From: Terracoccus sp. 273MFTsu3.1
GTDB lineage: Bacteria > Actinomycetota > Actinomycetes > Actinomycetales > Dermatophilaceae
NCBI RefSeq assembly: GCF_000383675.1
Contig: NZ_KB911822.1
Coordinates: 434,001 to 498,000 of the forward strand
DNA: 64,000 nucleotides
Direction: 5' to 3'
In this document: positions 25,008 to 32,773 of the stretch, piece by piece
Layout of the letters: every line of letters starts with the position of its first letter
Position numbering within the stretch: position 1 is the first letter of the stretch
Notes under the pieces: model-generated
The model's database searches: none
What the model saw: only the letters and a program-made list of their open reading frames with translations
Told to the model about the DNA's origin: nothing
Position numbers and translations under genes: made by a program

Positions 25008-27055
25008 ACCGTGACCTCGCCCGGTTCGCCGTGCCGCTCGGCATCGTCGGCATCGTGCTGCTGCTCGTCGTGCCGATCCCCGCCGGCCTGCTCGACGTCC
25101 TCATCGTCTGCAACATCGCCCTGGCGCTCGTCATCCTGCTGACGAGCATGTTCGTCACGAAGCCCCTCGACTTCTCGGTGTTCCCCTCGCTGCTGCTCGT
25201 CGCGACGCTCTTCCGCCTCGGCCTCAACGTCGCCTCGACCCGGCTCGTGCTCGGCGAGGGTTTCGCGGGTCACGTCATCGAGGCGTTCGGCAAGGTCACC
25301 GTGGGCGGGTCGCTCATCATCGGCGTCGTCGTCTTCGTCATCCTCGTCGTCATCCAGTTCGTCGTCGTGACGAAGGGCGCCGAGCGCGTCGCCGAGGTCG
25401 GCGCACGGTTCACCCTCGACGCCATGCCGGGCAAGCAGATGGCTATCGACGCCGACCTCAACGCCGGGCTCGTCACCGACGTCGTCGCGCGCGAGCGCCG
25501 CGCACAGGTCGCCGCCGAGGCCGACTTCTACGGCGCGATGGACGGCGCCTCGAAGTTCGTCAAGGGCGACGCGATCGCCGGCATCGTCATCATCGTCGTC
25601 AACGTCGTGGGCGGCATCGGGGTCGGCATGGTGCAGCGCGGACTGTCGCTCTCCGACGCCGTCAACACCTACAGCCTCCTCACCGTGGGTGACGGGCTCG
25701 TGACACAGATCCCGGCGCTGCTCATGGCGGTCTCGACCGGCATGATCGTCACCCGGTCGAACGCCGAGGCCGACCTCGGGCGCAGCGCCTCGGTCCAGCT
25801 CTCCCAGTCCAGGACGGCTCTGCTCGTCGCCGGGTGCGCGTCCATCGTCATGGCTCTCCTGCCCGGTATGCCGCCCCTGCCGTTCCTCGCGGTGGGTGGC
25901 CTCCTCGTCCTCGCCTCGAGGCGGGTCCGCCCCGCCGGTGCAGGCGGGTCGTCCGGCGGCGACGGCTCGGGGGACGCCGACGCCGAGGGCGGCGAGGCGG
26001 ACCCGAACCGGGCCATCCTCGAGAAGATGCGGGTCCACCCGCTCGAGATCCTGCTCGCGCCCGATCTCGTCGACCTCGTCAGTGCCTCTCCCGACGACCT
26101 CCTGAGCCGGGTCAAGGCGCTGCGACACACCGTCGCGATGGACCTCGGCATCGTCATCCCGCCGGTCCGTACCCGCGACAGCGTCGACCTGCCCCCCTCG
26201 ACGTATGCCGTGCGGGTCGCCGGCGTCGAGGCCGGCCGGGGCATCGCCCCGCCGGGCAAGCTGCTCGCCCTGGGGGAGTCCCTCGACGCCCTGCCGGGCT
26301 CTGCCGTCATCGAGCCCGTCTTCGGGCTGGCCGGCAAGTGGGTGCCGGCCGAGCTGCGGCACAGCGCCGAGCTGACGGGGGCCACGCTCATCGACCGCGT
26401 GAGCGTCCTCGTGACCCACCTGTCGTCCATCGTCGGCGCGCACGCCGCACGCCTGCTCTCGCGTGAGGACGTCCGCGTCCTCACCGAGGGCGTGAGGTCG
26501 GTGAGCCCGGCGACCGTCGACGAGCTGACGCCGGCGATCCTCTCGCTCGCCGAGCTCCACCGGGTGCTCCAGGGGCTCCTCGCCGAGCAGGTCCCGATCA
26601 ACGACCTCACCCGGATCTACGAGGCCCTGACGCTGCGGGCCAAGGCCGGTGCCGACGCCGAGTCGCTCGTCGAGGCGGCGCGCGCCGCCCTCGGCCCGGC
26701 CCTCGTGGCCCGCTTCGCCGACCAGGGTCACCTCCCGGTCATCACGATCGAGCCCACGCTCGAGCAGGGCCTCGTCCAGGACCTCCGCCCCGCCGAGGGC
26801 GGCACCCAGCTCGTCGTCGACCCCACGCGCCTCGACGCCGTCATGACCTCGCTCAGCTCGGCCGTCGCGGCCGCGGAGGCGTCGGGCAGGTCCGCAGTTC
26901 TCGTCTGCGCCCCCGTCCTGCGCCCGGCGATGCGCAAGCTCGTGCCCCCGGCCCCGCGCGGAGTTCCCGTCCTGTCCTATGCCGAGGTCACGTCGGCCGA
27001 CGTGACGATCGAGACCGTCGGGGTGGTGCGCGTTGGCTCAGCAGTTCCTGCTTGA
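25004..27055 (+). CDS. flhA: Flagellar export gate protein FlhA
   Basis: The 683-residue protein is the largest export-gate component. The N-terminal half has about eight membrane helices with the FHIPEP-family signature (LRLGLNVASTRLVL, QFVVVTKGAERVAEVGARF, TLDAMPGKQMAIDADLNAGL). The C-terminal cytoplasmic domain (about residues 330-683) forms the substrate-docking ring. The GTG at 25004 is used because conserved sequence starts there. The FlhF-like gene starts inside its last codons. Confidence 0.96.
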   Translation: MNRDLARFAVPLGIVGIVLLLVVPIPAGLLDVLIVCNIALALVILLTSMFVTKPLDFSVFPSLLLVATLFRLGLNVASTRLVLGEGFAGHVIEAFGKVTVGGSLIIGVVVFVILVVIQFVVVTKGAERVAEVGARFTLDAMPGKQMAIDADLNAGLVTDVVARERRAQVAAEADFYGAMDGASKFVKGDAIAGIVIIVVNVVGGIGVGMVQRGLSLSDAVNTYSLLTVGDGLVTQIPALLMAVSTGMIVTRSNAEADLGRSASVQLSQSRTALLVAGCASIVMALLPGMPPLPFLAVGGLLVLASRRVRPAGAGGSSGGDGSGDADAEGGEADPNRAILEKMRVHPLEILLAPDLVDLVSASPDDLLSRVKALRHTVAMDLGIVIPPVRTRDSVDLPPSTYAVRVAGVEAGRGIAPPGKLLALGESLDALPGSAVIEPVFGLAGKWVPAELRHSAELTGATLIDRVSVLVTHLSSIVGAHAARLLSREDVRVLTEGVRSVSPATVDELTPAILSLAELHRVLQGLLAEQVPINDLTRIYEALTLRAKAGADAESLVEAARAALGPALVARFADQGHLPVITIEPTLEQGLVQDLRPAEGGTQLVVDPTRLDAVMTSLSSAVAAAEASGRSAVLVCAPVLRPAMRKLVPPAPRGVPVLSYAEVTSADVTIETVGVVRVGSAVPA

Positions 27056-27932
27056 GGGGCGCAGCCTCGACGAGCTCGCCCGGGAGGCGACCGCGCTCTA
27101 CGGCAGCGGCGCGCGGATCGTGCGCGCCGAGAAGGTCCTCGACCCCGGCGTCGCAGGTTTTCTCGGCCGGCGCCACCTGGAGGTGACGGTGGAGGTGCCG
27201 GACGCGTACGTCCCCGTGAGCCCGCCTCGCGCGGGCGTCCATGTGCTCGGCGACCGGGCCGGCATCCTCGCCCTGCTCGAGAGCGCCGACCGTGCGGAGG
27301 ACGACGCCAACGGCCGGGATGCAGCGCACCCGCCGCCCCGTCCGAGCGAGCCGGTGTCGACGCAGTCCCCAGCCGTGACCGACCTGCTGGCCCGGCTCGG
27401 CGAGGAGCGCACCGGACGCGGCGTCCCTGTACCCCTGTGCTCGCCCGGCGACCTCGTCGTCGTGCTCGGCCTCGGCGACTCGGCCCGGGTGGTGGCCTCC
27501 TCGATGGTCCGCGCGCTCGCAGGGACGCCCGGCGGGGGCTTCGCGCTGCACCTCGCCGGCGCGGACGACCCCGACGCTCCCTCTGACTGCCCCCGCCTCG
27601 ACAGCCGTTGGGACGTGGCCGAGGCGCGGGCGCTCGCGGTCGAGGCGAGCGCGACGGTGCTCACGGCATACGCCCTCGGGTCGCCGACCGCGGGGCTGCC
27701 GCACCTTGCGGACGTGTCGGGGCTCGGCGCCGACCAGGTGTGGCTCGTCGTGGACGCGAGGCACAAGCCGGACGAGACGCACGAGTGGGTCTCCATGGTG
27801 CGCAAGGCTGTCCGTGTCGACGCGCTCGCGGTGGTCGGGGCCGGCGACTCGCGGACCGCGCACACCGTGAACCGACTGGGCCTTCCCCTAGGCTGGCTGG
27901 ACGGGCAGCCCGCGCCACGGACGGTGCTCTGA
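27033..27932 (+). CDS. FlhF-like protein with degenerate GTPase domain
   Basis: The 299-residue protein starts at TTG 27033 within the end of flhA. Residues 1-55 (LLEGRSLDELAREATALYGS, then ARIVRAEKVLDPGVAGFLGR) match the FlhF basic N-terminal domain. The remainder has the shape of an SRP-type GTPase, but the P-loop Gly-Lys-Thr is replaced (VVVLGLGDSARVVASSM). There is no DTAGR motif and the TKLDE motif reads VVGAGDSRTAH. The C-terminal LPLGWLDGQPAP still resembles the SRP-GTPase closing segment. It probably cannot bind GTP in the normal way. FlhF normally sets flagellar position and number. Confidence 0.75.
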   Translation: MAQQFLLEGRSLDELAREATALYGSGARIVRAEKVLDPGVAGFLGRRHLEVTVEVPDAYVPVSPPRAGVHVLGDRAGILALLESADRAEDDANGRDAAHPPPRPSEPVSTQSPAVTDLLARLGEERTGRGVPVPLCSPGDLVVVLGLGDSARVVASSMVRALAGTPGGGFALHLAGADDPDAPSDCPRLDSRWDVAEARALAVEASATVLTAYALGSPTAGLPHLADVSGLGADQVWLVVDARHKPDETHEWVSMVRKAVRVDALAVVGAGDSRTAHTVNRLGLPLGWLDGQPAPRTVL

Positions 27933-27976
27933 GCGGAGTCGATGACCGACCACCCGCAACCCACGGAAGGGGAACC

Positions 27977-28240
27977 ATGCTCGTCCTGACCCGCAAGCCC
28001 GGCGAGAAGATCATGATCGGCGACGACATCGTCATCACCTTCCTCGAGAGCCGTGGCGGCGACGGCATCCGCATCGGCATCGACGCGCCCCGCCACCTCG
28101 AGATCAAGCGCGAGGAGATCGCGGGAGCCGTCGCCGACGCCAACCGCGAGGCGACCCGAGCCACCGTCGACGACGTCCTCCGCGGCCTGACCGCGCCGGT
28201 CGACGGGCCCGGAACTGGCTCGAGGAGCGCGACGACCTAG
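27977..28240 (+). CDS. csrA: Carbon storage regulator CsrA
   Basis: The 87-residue protein matches CsrA over residues 1-50 (MLVLTRKPGEKIMIGDDIVI, then GIRIGIDAPRHLEIKREEI), including the RNA-contact residues Leu4, Arg6 and Arg44-equivalent. The last 35 residues form a variable tail longer than in enteric CsrA. In flagellated Gram-positives CsrA represses flagellin translation and is inhibited by FliW, whose gene is at 738. It follows the FlhF-like gene by 44 bases with an AAGGGGAA ribosome-binding site. Confidence 0.96.
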   Translation: MLVLTRKPGEKIMIGDDIVITFLESRGGDGIRIGIDAPRHLEIKREEIAGAVADANREATRATVDDVLRGLTAPVDGPGTGSRSATT

Positions 28241-28278
28241 TCCTGGCGCAGGTTTTCCGGTCGAACCCGGTGACTTTT

Positions 28279-28327
28279 TGTCGTTTTGGGGACAAGAACG
28301 ACATACCCGCACAAAATGGACATGTCC
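28279..28327 (+). promoter_or_regulatory. Inverted repeats upstream of the flagellar sigma gene
   Basis: TGTCGTT (28279-28285) and AACGACA (28297-28303) form a perfect 7-base inverted repeat. A perfect 10-base palindrome, GGACATGTCC, lies at 28318-28327. Both are in the 158-base gap between csrA and the sigma gene, where no GCCGATA box is present. They are candidate operators, identified by symmetry only. Confidence 0.45.
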
Positions 28328-28398
28328 GGACGACGTGCCCGCCACCAATGGCGCCGTGCACTCGCCCGGATCGTTGTCGTCATCGGGTGAGGGGTTCA

Positions 28399-29253
28399 GT
28401 GGAAACAGCGGAGCGCAACCGTCTCGTCGTCGACAACCTTCCGCTCGTGGGCTACCTCGTGTCCGACCTGTGCGCACGTGCCACCCACCTCTCGCGCGAG
28501 GACCTGGCCTCTGTCGGCGCCATCGGGCTCGTGCTCGCCGCCGACGCCTTCGACCCGTCGGCCGGAGTCCCGTTCGGGGCCTACGCCCGCCGTCGGATCA
28601 CCGGCGCCCTCGTCGACGAGCTGCGCTCGCTCGACTGGGCCGGCCGGGGCACGCGACAGCGGATCAAGGCCCTGCAGGCCATGACGGAGACGCTGGCGGC
28701 GCGCCTGGGCCGGGCACCCTCCCACGAGGAGATGGCCTCGGCGCTGGGGGTGACGAGCGAGCAGGTGCGTGCCGGGCTGGCCGACGCCGCCCGCACCGTC
28801 GGTCCCCTCGACGCCGCCGCGGAGGCGCTCGCCGCCGACACCGTCGCGCCGGAGGACGTCGTGCTCGAGCGCGAGCGGGTGGCCCACCTCGAGGTCGCCG
28901 TCGCAGCCCTGCCCGAGCGGCTGCGGCTCATCGTCACGGAGATCTACCTCGAGGGCAGGGCCGTCAAGGACGTCGCCGCCGAGCTGGGCCTGACCTCCTC
29001 GGCCGTGTCGCAGCAGCGCAGCGAGGCGCTCCGCCTGCTCCGGAGCGGGCTCGAGCTGCACTTCGCCGACGAGCCTGCGACCGTCCGGGACGGCACGGTC
29101 GAGCTCGAGCCGGCCGCCCCGTCCTCGCCGCGACGGGCCGCCTACCTCGAGAGCCTCGGTGGTGCCGTCCACGGCCTGCGCTCCGTGCGCGGCGTGCCCG
29201 GCGGCATGGCGCGCCACACCGCCGGGCCGGCGTCGCTCGAGGCCGCGGGCTGA
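28399..29253 (+). CDS. fliA: FliA/WhiG-type flagellar sigma factor
   Basis: The 284-residue protein is a sigma-70 family factor of the sigma-28 group. Region 2 is at about residues 10-75 (NRLVVDNLPLVGYLVSDLCA, then FGAYARRRITGALVDELRSL and DWAGRG). Region 3 is at about 80-145, and region 4 (LPERLRLIVTEIYLEGRAV, then DVAAELGLTSSAVSQQRSEA) is at about 170-215. A 70-residue C-terminal extension is unusual. The GTG at 28399 follows GTGAGGGG and puts region 2 at the normal distance. It is the obvious candidate to recognise the GCCGATA promoters. No flgM anti-sigma gene is visible in the window. Confidence 0.92.
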   Translation: METAERNRLVVDNLPLVGYLVSDLCARATHLSREDLASVGAIGLVLAADAFDPSAGVPFGAYARRRITGALVDELRSLDWAGRGTRQRIKALQAMTETLAARLGRAPSHEEMASALGVTSEQVRAGLADAARTVGPLDAAAEALAADTVAPEDVVLERERVAHLEVAVAALPERLRLIVTEIYLEGRAVKDVAAELGLTSSAVSQQRSEALRLLRSGLELHFADEPATVRDGTVELEPAAPSSPRRAAYLESLGGAVHGLRSVRGVPGGMARHTAGPASLEAAG

Positions 29254-29289
29254 CCAGCCCGGCGCCCTGAGGGTGCCGTCAGCCGACGC

Positions 29290-29784
29290 TCACGAGCCGT
29301 CGCGCAGGCGGCGGGCGAAGGCCGAGGACCGCGCCCGCAGCTCCTCGACACGTCGCTCGACGAGGGCGAGCGGGTCGAGTCCGCCCTCCATGCCGTTCGG
29401 GAGGCGTCGGACGTGCGCAGAGCAGCTGAAGTCGGCGTGCACGAGGGTGCCGAGGCTGTTGCCCTCGCGGCCAGAGGCCCCGGCCCGACGAGCCACGAAG
29501 AGGGCCACCTCCGTCGTCGCGAAGACGTCCTCGCACCAGGCGCACATGGCGCTGGCCTTGCGCGTCCGCTCGGCAGTCCGGAGGAGGAAGCCGACGGGTT
29601 CGTCGTCGACCGGGACGACGGCGTACGCCCGTTGCGGGTTGCTGCGGTCGACCCAGCCGAGGTAGTCGAGCGTCTCCCAGCGCGGGCCGAGGTCGAGGTC
29701 GGCGGGAAGGGTGGCCTGCTTGGCCTCACGCCTGGAGGCGTTGACGAAGGAGGCGCGAATTTCGTTGTCCGTCAATGGTTTCAC
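29290..29784 (-). CDS. FBP-type treble-clef zinc-finger protein
   Basis: The 164-residue protein resembles the FBP (elongation factor G-binding, FusB-like) C-terminal domain family. It has an N-terminal helix (MKPLTDNEIRASFVNASRRE), then a Trp-containing beta segment (LDYLGWVDRSNPQRAYAVV) and a Cys-rich part (MCAWC, then HADFSCSAHVRRLPNGMEGG). FusB-type proteins release EF-G from stalled ribosomes and can confer fusidic acid resistance. In actinobacteria the role of this shorter family is not established. It is convergent with the sigma gene, and nothing ties it to motility. Confidence 0.75.
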   Translation of the reverse strand: MKPLTDNEIRASFVNASRREAKQATLPADLDLGPRWETLDYLGWVDRSNPQRAYAVVPVDDEPVGFLLRTAERTRKASAMCAWCEDVFATTEVALFVARRAGASGREGNSLGTLVHADFSCSAHVRRLPNGMEGGLDPLALVERRVEELRARSSAFARRLRDGS

Positions 29785-30176
29785 GGTCTGTTCCTGTCAG
29801 TCGGGCAGGACCGGATGACCCGGTCAGCCGGGGTGGGGGAGGTGGGGCGGGACCGTGACCGCTGAGCAGGCCATGACGGCCACCCACCTCTCCGCGGGCC
29901 TCCCCGCTGACGACTGACGTGCCCCGACGGAGCAGCGTCCATGGTGCGCCACGACGTCCCCGGAGGTCCACCGGATTACCGGGCGCCGCGGCGACGGACA
30001 GCGTGTGCCATCGGCGGCCGGACGGTCCATGACGTGGCGGCAGCCGTCGGAATGTCCGGTGCCACCGCATTTGACTTGTCAACTATTGCCACAATCCGCT
30101 CGGGTAGGACCCTTTTCGTGACCTGTCTGTCACCGTCGATGGATGTTCATCGCCCGGGGTCTCCCCCGGGCGGCCC
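29785..30176. other. Intergenic region ahead of the riboswitch
   Basis: About 390 bases between the divergent FBP gene and the riboswitch contain no convincing gene. An AT-richer stretch near 30066-30115 includes a 12-base palindrome-like TTGACTTGTCAA that could hold the promoter of the riboswitch transcript. A 20-codon frame after a GGAGG-like site near 29858 is too short to judge. Confidence 0.4.
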
Positions 30177-30341
30177 ACCGCACGCCGAGTCCTGTCCACC
30201 GGTGGGGCAGCTAAGCAATAACGGACAGGAGTGGGGGACCCACTTTCGGACCGGCCAGCCGGTCCTTGGGGTGAAGCCGCATCTGCGGCCGGGCATCTTC
30301 CGCCCGAACCCGACAGCTCACCTCACAGGCGTGGGAAGGAA
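30177..30341 (+). ncRNA. Cyclic di-AMP riboswitch (ydaO/yuaA class)
   Basis: The leader immediately upstream of the secreted NlpC/P60 gene has the conserved blocks of the ydaO class in order: CACGCCGAGTCCTG, GTGGGGGACCCA, TTGGGGTGAA, CCCGAACCCGACAGCTCACC and AGGCGTGGGAAGGA. The first and last blocks pair (CACGCC with GGCGTG) to close the P1 stem. In actinobacteria this class sits upstream of cell-wall hydrolase genes and senses c-di-AMP, usually turning expression off. The ribosome-binding site overlaps the 3' end of the element. Confidence 0.93.
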
Positions 30342-30347
30342 TCCACC

Positions 30348-30899
30348 ATGCCCACTTCTACCCTTGCACGCCGAATTCCCTTGCAGTCCCTGGCTATCAC
30401 GCCACTTCTCGCAGCCGCCCTCCTCATCGGGACGGGTAGCGCGCCGACATCGTCGGTGACGTCCCAGGCGGCCTCTCGAGCGGGAACCGCTCCGGTCACG
30501 ATCAAGGCCAGTCCGGTCGCCTACGTCTCGGCCGCCACGCGCGCCGCGCGCGGCCGGGCCGCCGTCCGGGTCGCCGCCGCACAGCAGGGCGATCCCTACC
30601 GCTACGGGGCCGCGGGGCCGTCGGCGTTCGACTGCTCCGGCCTCGTCTACTACACCTACCGCACCCGTCTCGGCGTCGGCGTCCCGCGCACCGCCAACGC
30701 CCAGAGACTCGCCAGCGTCCGCATCGGCAAGTCGAACCTCCAGCAGGGCGACCTCATCTTCTTCATGTCCGGGGGCCGCGCCTACCACGTCGGCATCTAC
30801 GCCGGCTACGGCAAGGTCTGGCACGCACCCAGACCCGGCCAGCGCGTCCAGCTCTCGAGGATCTGGACGACGAGCTGGGTCGCGGGCCGCATGCCCTGA
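30348..30899 (+). CDS. Secreted NlpC/P60 cell-wall hydrolase
   Basis: The 183-residue protein has an N-terminal signal peptide (hydrophobic about residues 12-30) and a C-terminal NlpC/P60 domain (about residues 70-183). The catalytic Cys is in FDCSGLVYYTYR, the His in RAYHVGIYAGYG, and the third residue lies in HAPRPG. Such enzymes cut peptide bonds in peptidoglycan stems. The c-di-AMP riboswitch upstream suggests control by osmotic or wall stress. It is separate from the flagellar NlpC/P60 gene at 13425. Confidence 0.92.
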   Translation: MPTSTLARRIPLQSLAITPLLAAALLIGTGSAPTSSVTSQAASRAGTAPVTIKASPVAYVSAATRAARGRAAVRVAAAQQGDPYRYGAAGPSAFDCSGLVYYTYRTRLGVGVPRTANAQRLASVRIGKSNLQQGDLIFFMSGGRAYHVGIYAGYGKVWHAPRPGQRVQLSRIWTTSWVAGRMP

Positions 30900-30907
30900 C
30901 CCCGATC

Positions 30908-30939
30908 GGTCCCGGGGGTCCGTGTCGACCCTCGGGACC
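30908..30939 (+). terminator. Hairpin terminator after the secreted NlpC/P60 gene
   Basis: A 13-base-pair stem with one G-T pair and a 6-base loop begins 8 bases past the stop codon. Confidence 0.75.
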
Positions 30940-30987
30940 GTGTCGCCGAGTGGTGCGCACCCCCCGGGTGGTTCGACACGTCGTGCG

Positions 30988-31032
30988 TGGAGCGAGCGAC
31001 GGGAATCAACCCGCGTATCCAGCTTGGGAAGC
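30988..31032 (-). repeat. Duplicated 3' half of tRNA-Gly(CCC), probable attachment-site scar
   Basis: These 45 bases equal 32590-32635, the 3' half of tRNA-Gly(CCC) from the CCA end to the anticodon arm, except for one deleted base in the T-loop. The 5' half of the tRNA is absent. A duplicated tRNA 3' half ending at the anticodon region is the classic product of tyrosine-integrase insertion into a tRNA gene. The bounded segment is 31033-32589. Confidence 0.88.
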
Positions 31033-31440
31033 CCGCCAACTGAGGTTGTCAAAGCTTGTGCTCGATGAGTTGACCGTGGCTGACCGCGCCGACCTTGGAG
31101 GAACTGTCCCGTATTGCACGACGGCTGCACGGCGTGGGCGCGTGACTGCCTGGTCCACCACGCGCGGCCACCGTCCGCGGCGTGGTCACTGGTGGATGAG
31201 TAGCGCGCGTACGCGAGCTTGTCGTGGGCCTAGAACTACATGCCCGTGGTGGCGCCCCAATCGTGCGCTGCGGGCGCCTACTGCCATGCCCGTGGCGAAC
31301 GGGCTCGGACACCGTCGTGAGCGGATGTCGGGTTCTCCCACGTCGTCCTTTGTGCCCCGGTATCCTCCCATTCGCCGAGCGGGAGAGACGTCGCTGACCC
31401 GGGAGGCCTCGATCTAGCGATACGACAGACAGAGGGAACC
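31033..31440. other. Region between the tRNA fragment and the DUF4190-type gene, no clear gene
   Basis: About 400 bases of lower and more uneven GC content than the surroundings. Frames are short and broken. One short frame near 31085-31140 (LEELSRIARRLHGVG) looks like the end of a once longer protein but matches nothing that I recognise. The region fits decayed mobile-element DNA. Confidence 0.4.
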
Positions 31441-32265
31441 ATGTCCGACACCCAAATTCCGCAGTCCCCGCCGACCCAGCCGACCCAGCCGGTCCTGTCA
31501 GGACCTCCGCCAGTGACTGGCAGCAACGGCCTTGCCACAGCGGGCTTCGTGCTTGGCCTGCTGGGTTTGCTCGCCTCGTGGATCCCCTTGCTCAACATCG
31601 TCGGACTGATTCTCGGTGTGCTCGGCGCCATCCTTGCCGCCGTTGGCCTGGCGAAGTCCAAGAAGGTGGGTACGGGCAAGGGCCTCGCGCTGACCGGACT
31701 CATTCTCGGTGTGCTCGCCGTGATCATCGCGATCGTCGTCAACGTCGCCTTCGTCAACGCCGTGGATGCGGCGGTCAAGACGACCGTGGACACGAGCGTC
31801 AAGGCTCCGGCGGGCGCGAACGGCGCGGTCGCAGCTGACAAGGAACTCGGGGCGTCGCGGGAGAAGCCTGCTCCCGTCGGGTCCGCGATCACCGGGGGCG
31901 ACTGGACGGTCACGGTCAACTCGGTCAAGACCGCAGACAAGGACTCGCTGGGCCAGAGGCCGGCGGCCGGCAAGAAGCTTCTGGTCGTCAATCTGACCGC
32001 CACTTACAACGGTGACGACGCGCAGGGGTCGTCGGCCTTCGCGGTCGTCAAGTTCGTTACCGCGCAGGGCAACACGATCGACTCGACCAGCGGCTCGACG
32101 ATGTTCATTCCGAAGGACCAGTTCGCGTCTCTCGACAAGGTGTTCAAGGGTGCGTCCGTGACGGGCAACGACATGCTTGAGGTGCCGGCGAATGGTTGGG
32201 AAGACGGTGTCCTCTCTGTGTCGCCCGACCTGCTGTCCGATGACACGTTCGTCGCGGTGAAGTGA
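31441..32265 (+). CDS. DUF4190/DUF4352-type membrane-anchored protein
   Basis: The 274-residue protein has a Pro/Gln-rich cytoplasmic start, two membrane helices (about residues 33-77 and 80-105) in the Gly-rich DUF4190 pattern (GLLGLLASWIPLLNIVGLIL), and an extracytoplasmic beta domain of DUF4352 (telokin-like) type from about residue 140 (PVGSAITGGDWTVTVNSVKT, then KKLLVVNLTATYNGDD). No enzymatic function is known for this architecture. Codon use includes more T-ending codons than its neighbours, and it lies inside the tRNA-bounded segment, so it is probably acquired cargo. Confidence 0.8.
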   Translation: MSDTQIPQSPPTQPTQPVLSGPPPVTGSNGLATAGFVLGLLGLLASWIPLLNIVGLILGVLGAILAAVGLAKSKKVGTGKGLALTGLILGVLAVIIAIVVNVAFVNAVDAAVKTTVDTSVKAPAGANGAVAADKELGASREKPAPVGSAITGGDWTVTVNSVKTADKDSLGQRPAAGKKLLVVNLTATYNGDDAQGSSAFAVVKFVTAQGNTIDSTSGSTMFIPKDQFASLDKVFKGASVTGNDMLEVPANGWEDGVLSVSPDLLSDDTFVAVK

Positions 32266-32295
32266 GGTCCTAGTCCTCCTTCCATCGAAGCCCGA

Positions 32296-32331
32296 AGCGG
32301 CCCTGCGTTCCTCCTGGAACGCAGGGCCGCT
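32296..32331 (+). terminator. Hairpin terminator after the DUF4190-type gene
   Basis: A perfect 15-base-pair stem with a 6-base loop lies 30 bases past the stop codon. Confidence 0.85.
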
Positions 32332-32545
32332 TGGCGCGCAACCGCGTATCGGGAGGACTGAATGCCTTCACCACGTGGGCCACTCTGAGTTGAGGGCGCC
32401 ACGGTCGGGGAGCCCTGTCGCCTGCCTTGCCGACCGTCTCAACGGTCCGGAACGCCGCGCGATGTGGAAGGGAGCGGGCGGACGTGAACGAGGGCTTTGG
32501 TTGCACGTTCGTTGCATGCCACGCCGCGCGCACGCCCGCAAAGAC

Positions 32546-32587
32546 GAAGCCGCAGGTCGGGAGACGTGTCCTGACCTGCGGCTTTCG
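32546..32587 (-). terminator. Hairpin terminator after tRNA-Gly(CCC)
   Basis: A long stem (AAGCCGCAGGTC paired with GACCTGCGGCTT) lies immediately past the CCA end of the tRNA on the minus strand. Confidence 0.8.
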
Positions 32588-32589
32588 TG

Positions 32590-32663
32590 TGGAGCGAGCG
32601 ACGGGAATCGAACCCGCGTATCCAGCTTGGGAAGCTGGCGCTCTACCATTGAGCTACGCTCGC
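32590..32663 (-). tRNA. tRNA-Gly (anticodon CCC)
   Basis: The reverse strand folds as a full tRNA: acceptor GCGAGCG/CGCTCGC, D-arm GCTC/GAGC, anticodon stem CCAGC/GCTGG with loop TTCCCAA (anticodon CCC), T-arm CGGGTTCGATTCCCG, and encoded CCA. Its 3' half is duplicated at 30988-31032, so this copy is the one kept whole after an insertion event. Confidence 0.95.
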
Positions 32664-32773
32664 ACGGGCCGCCCGGAGGTGCCCCGCGACAGGGTCCGCA
32701 AGGCGGCACGCGGCGTCAGTGTAGCCGACACCGCGCCAGTGCCAGGAACGCGACCCCAGGGGCCGAAACCGTC

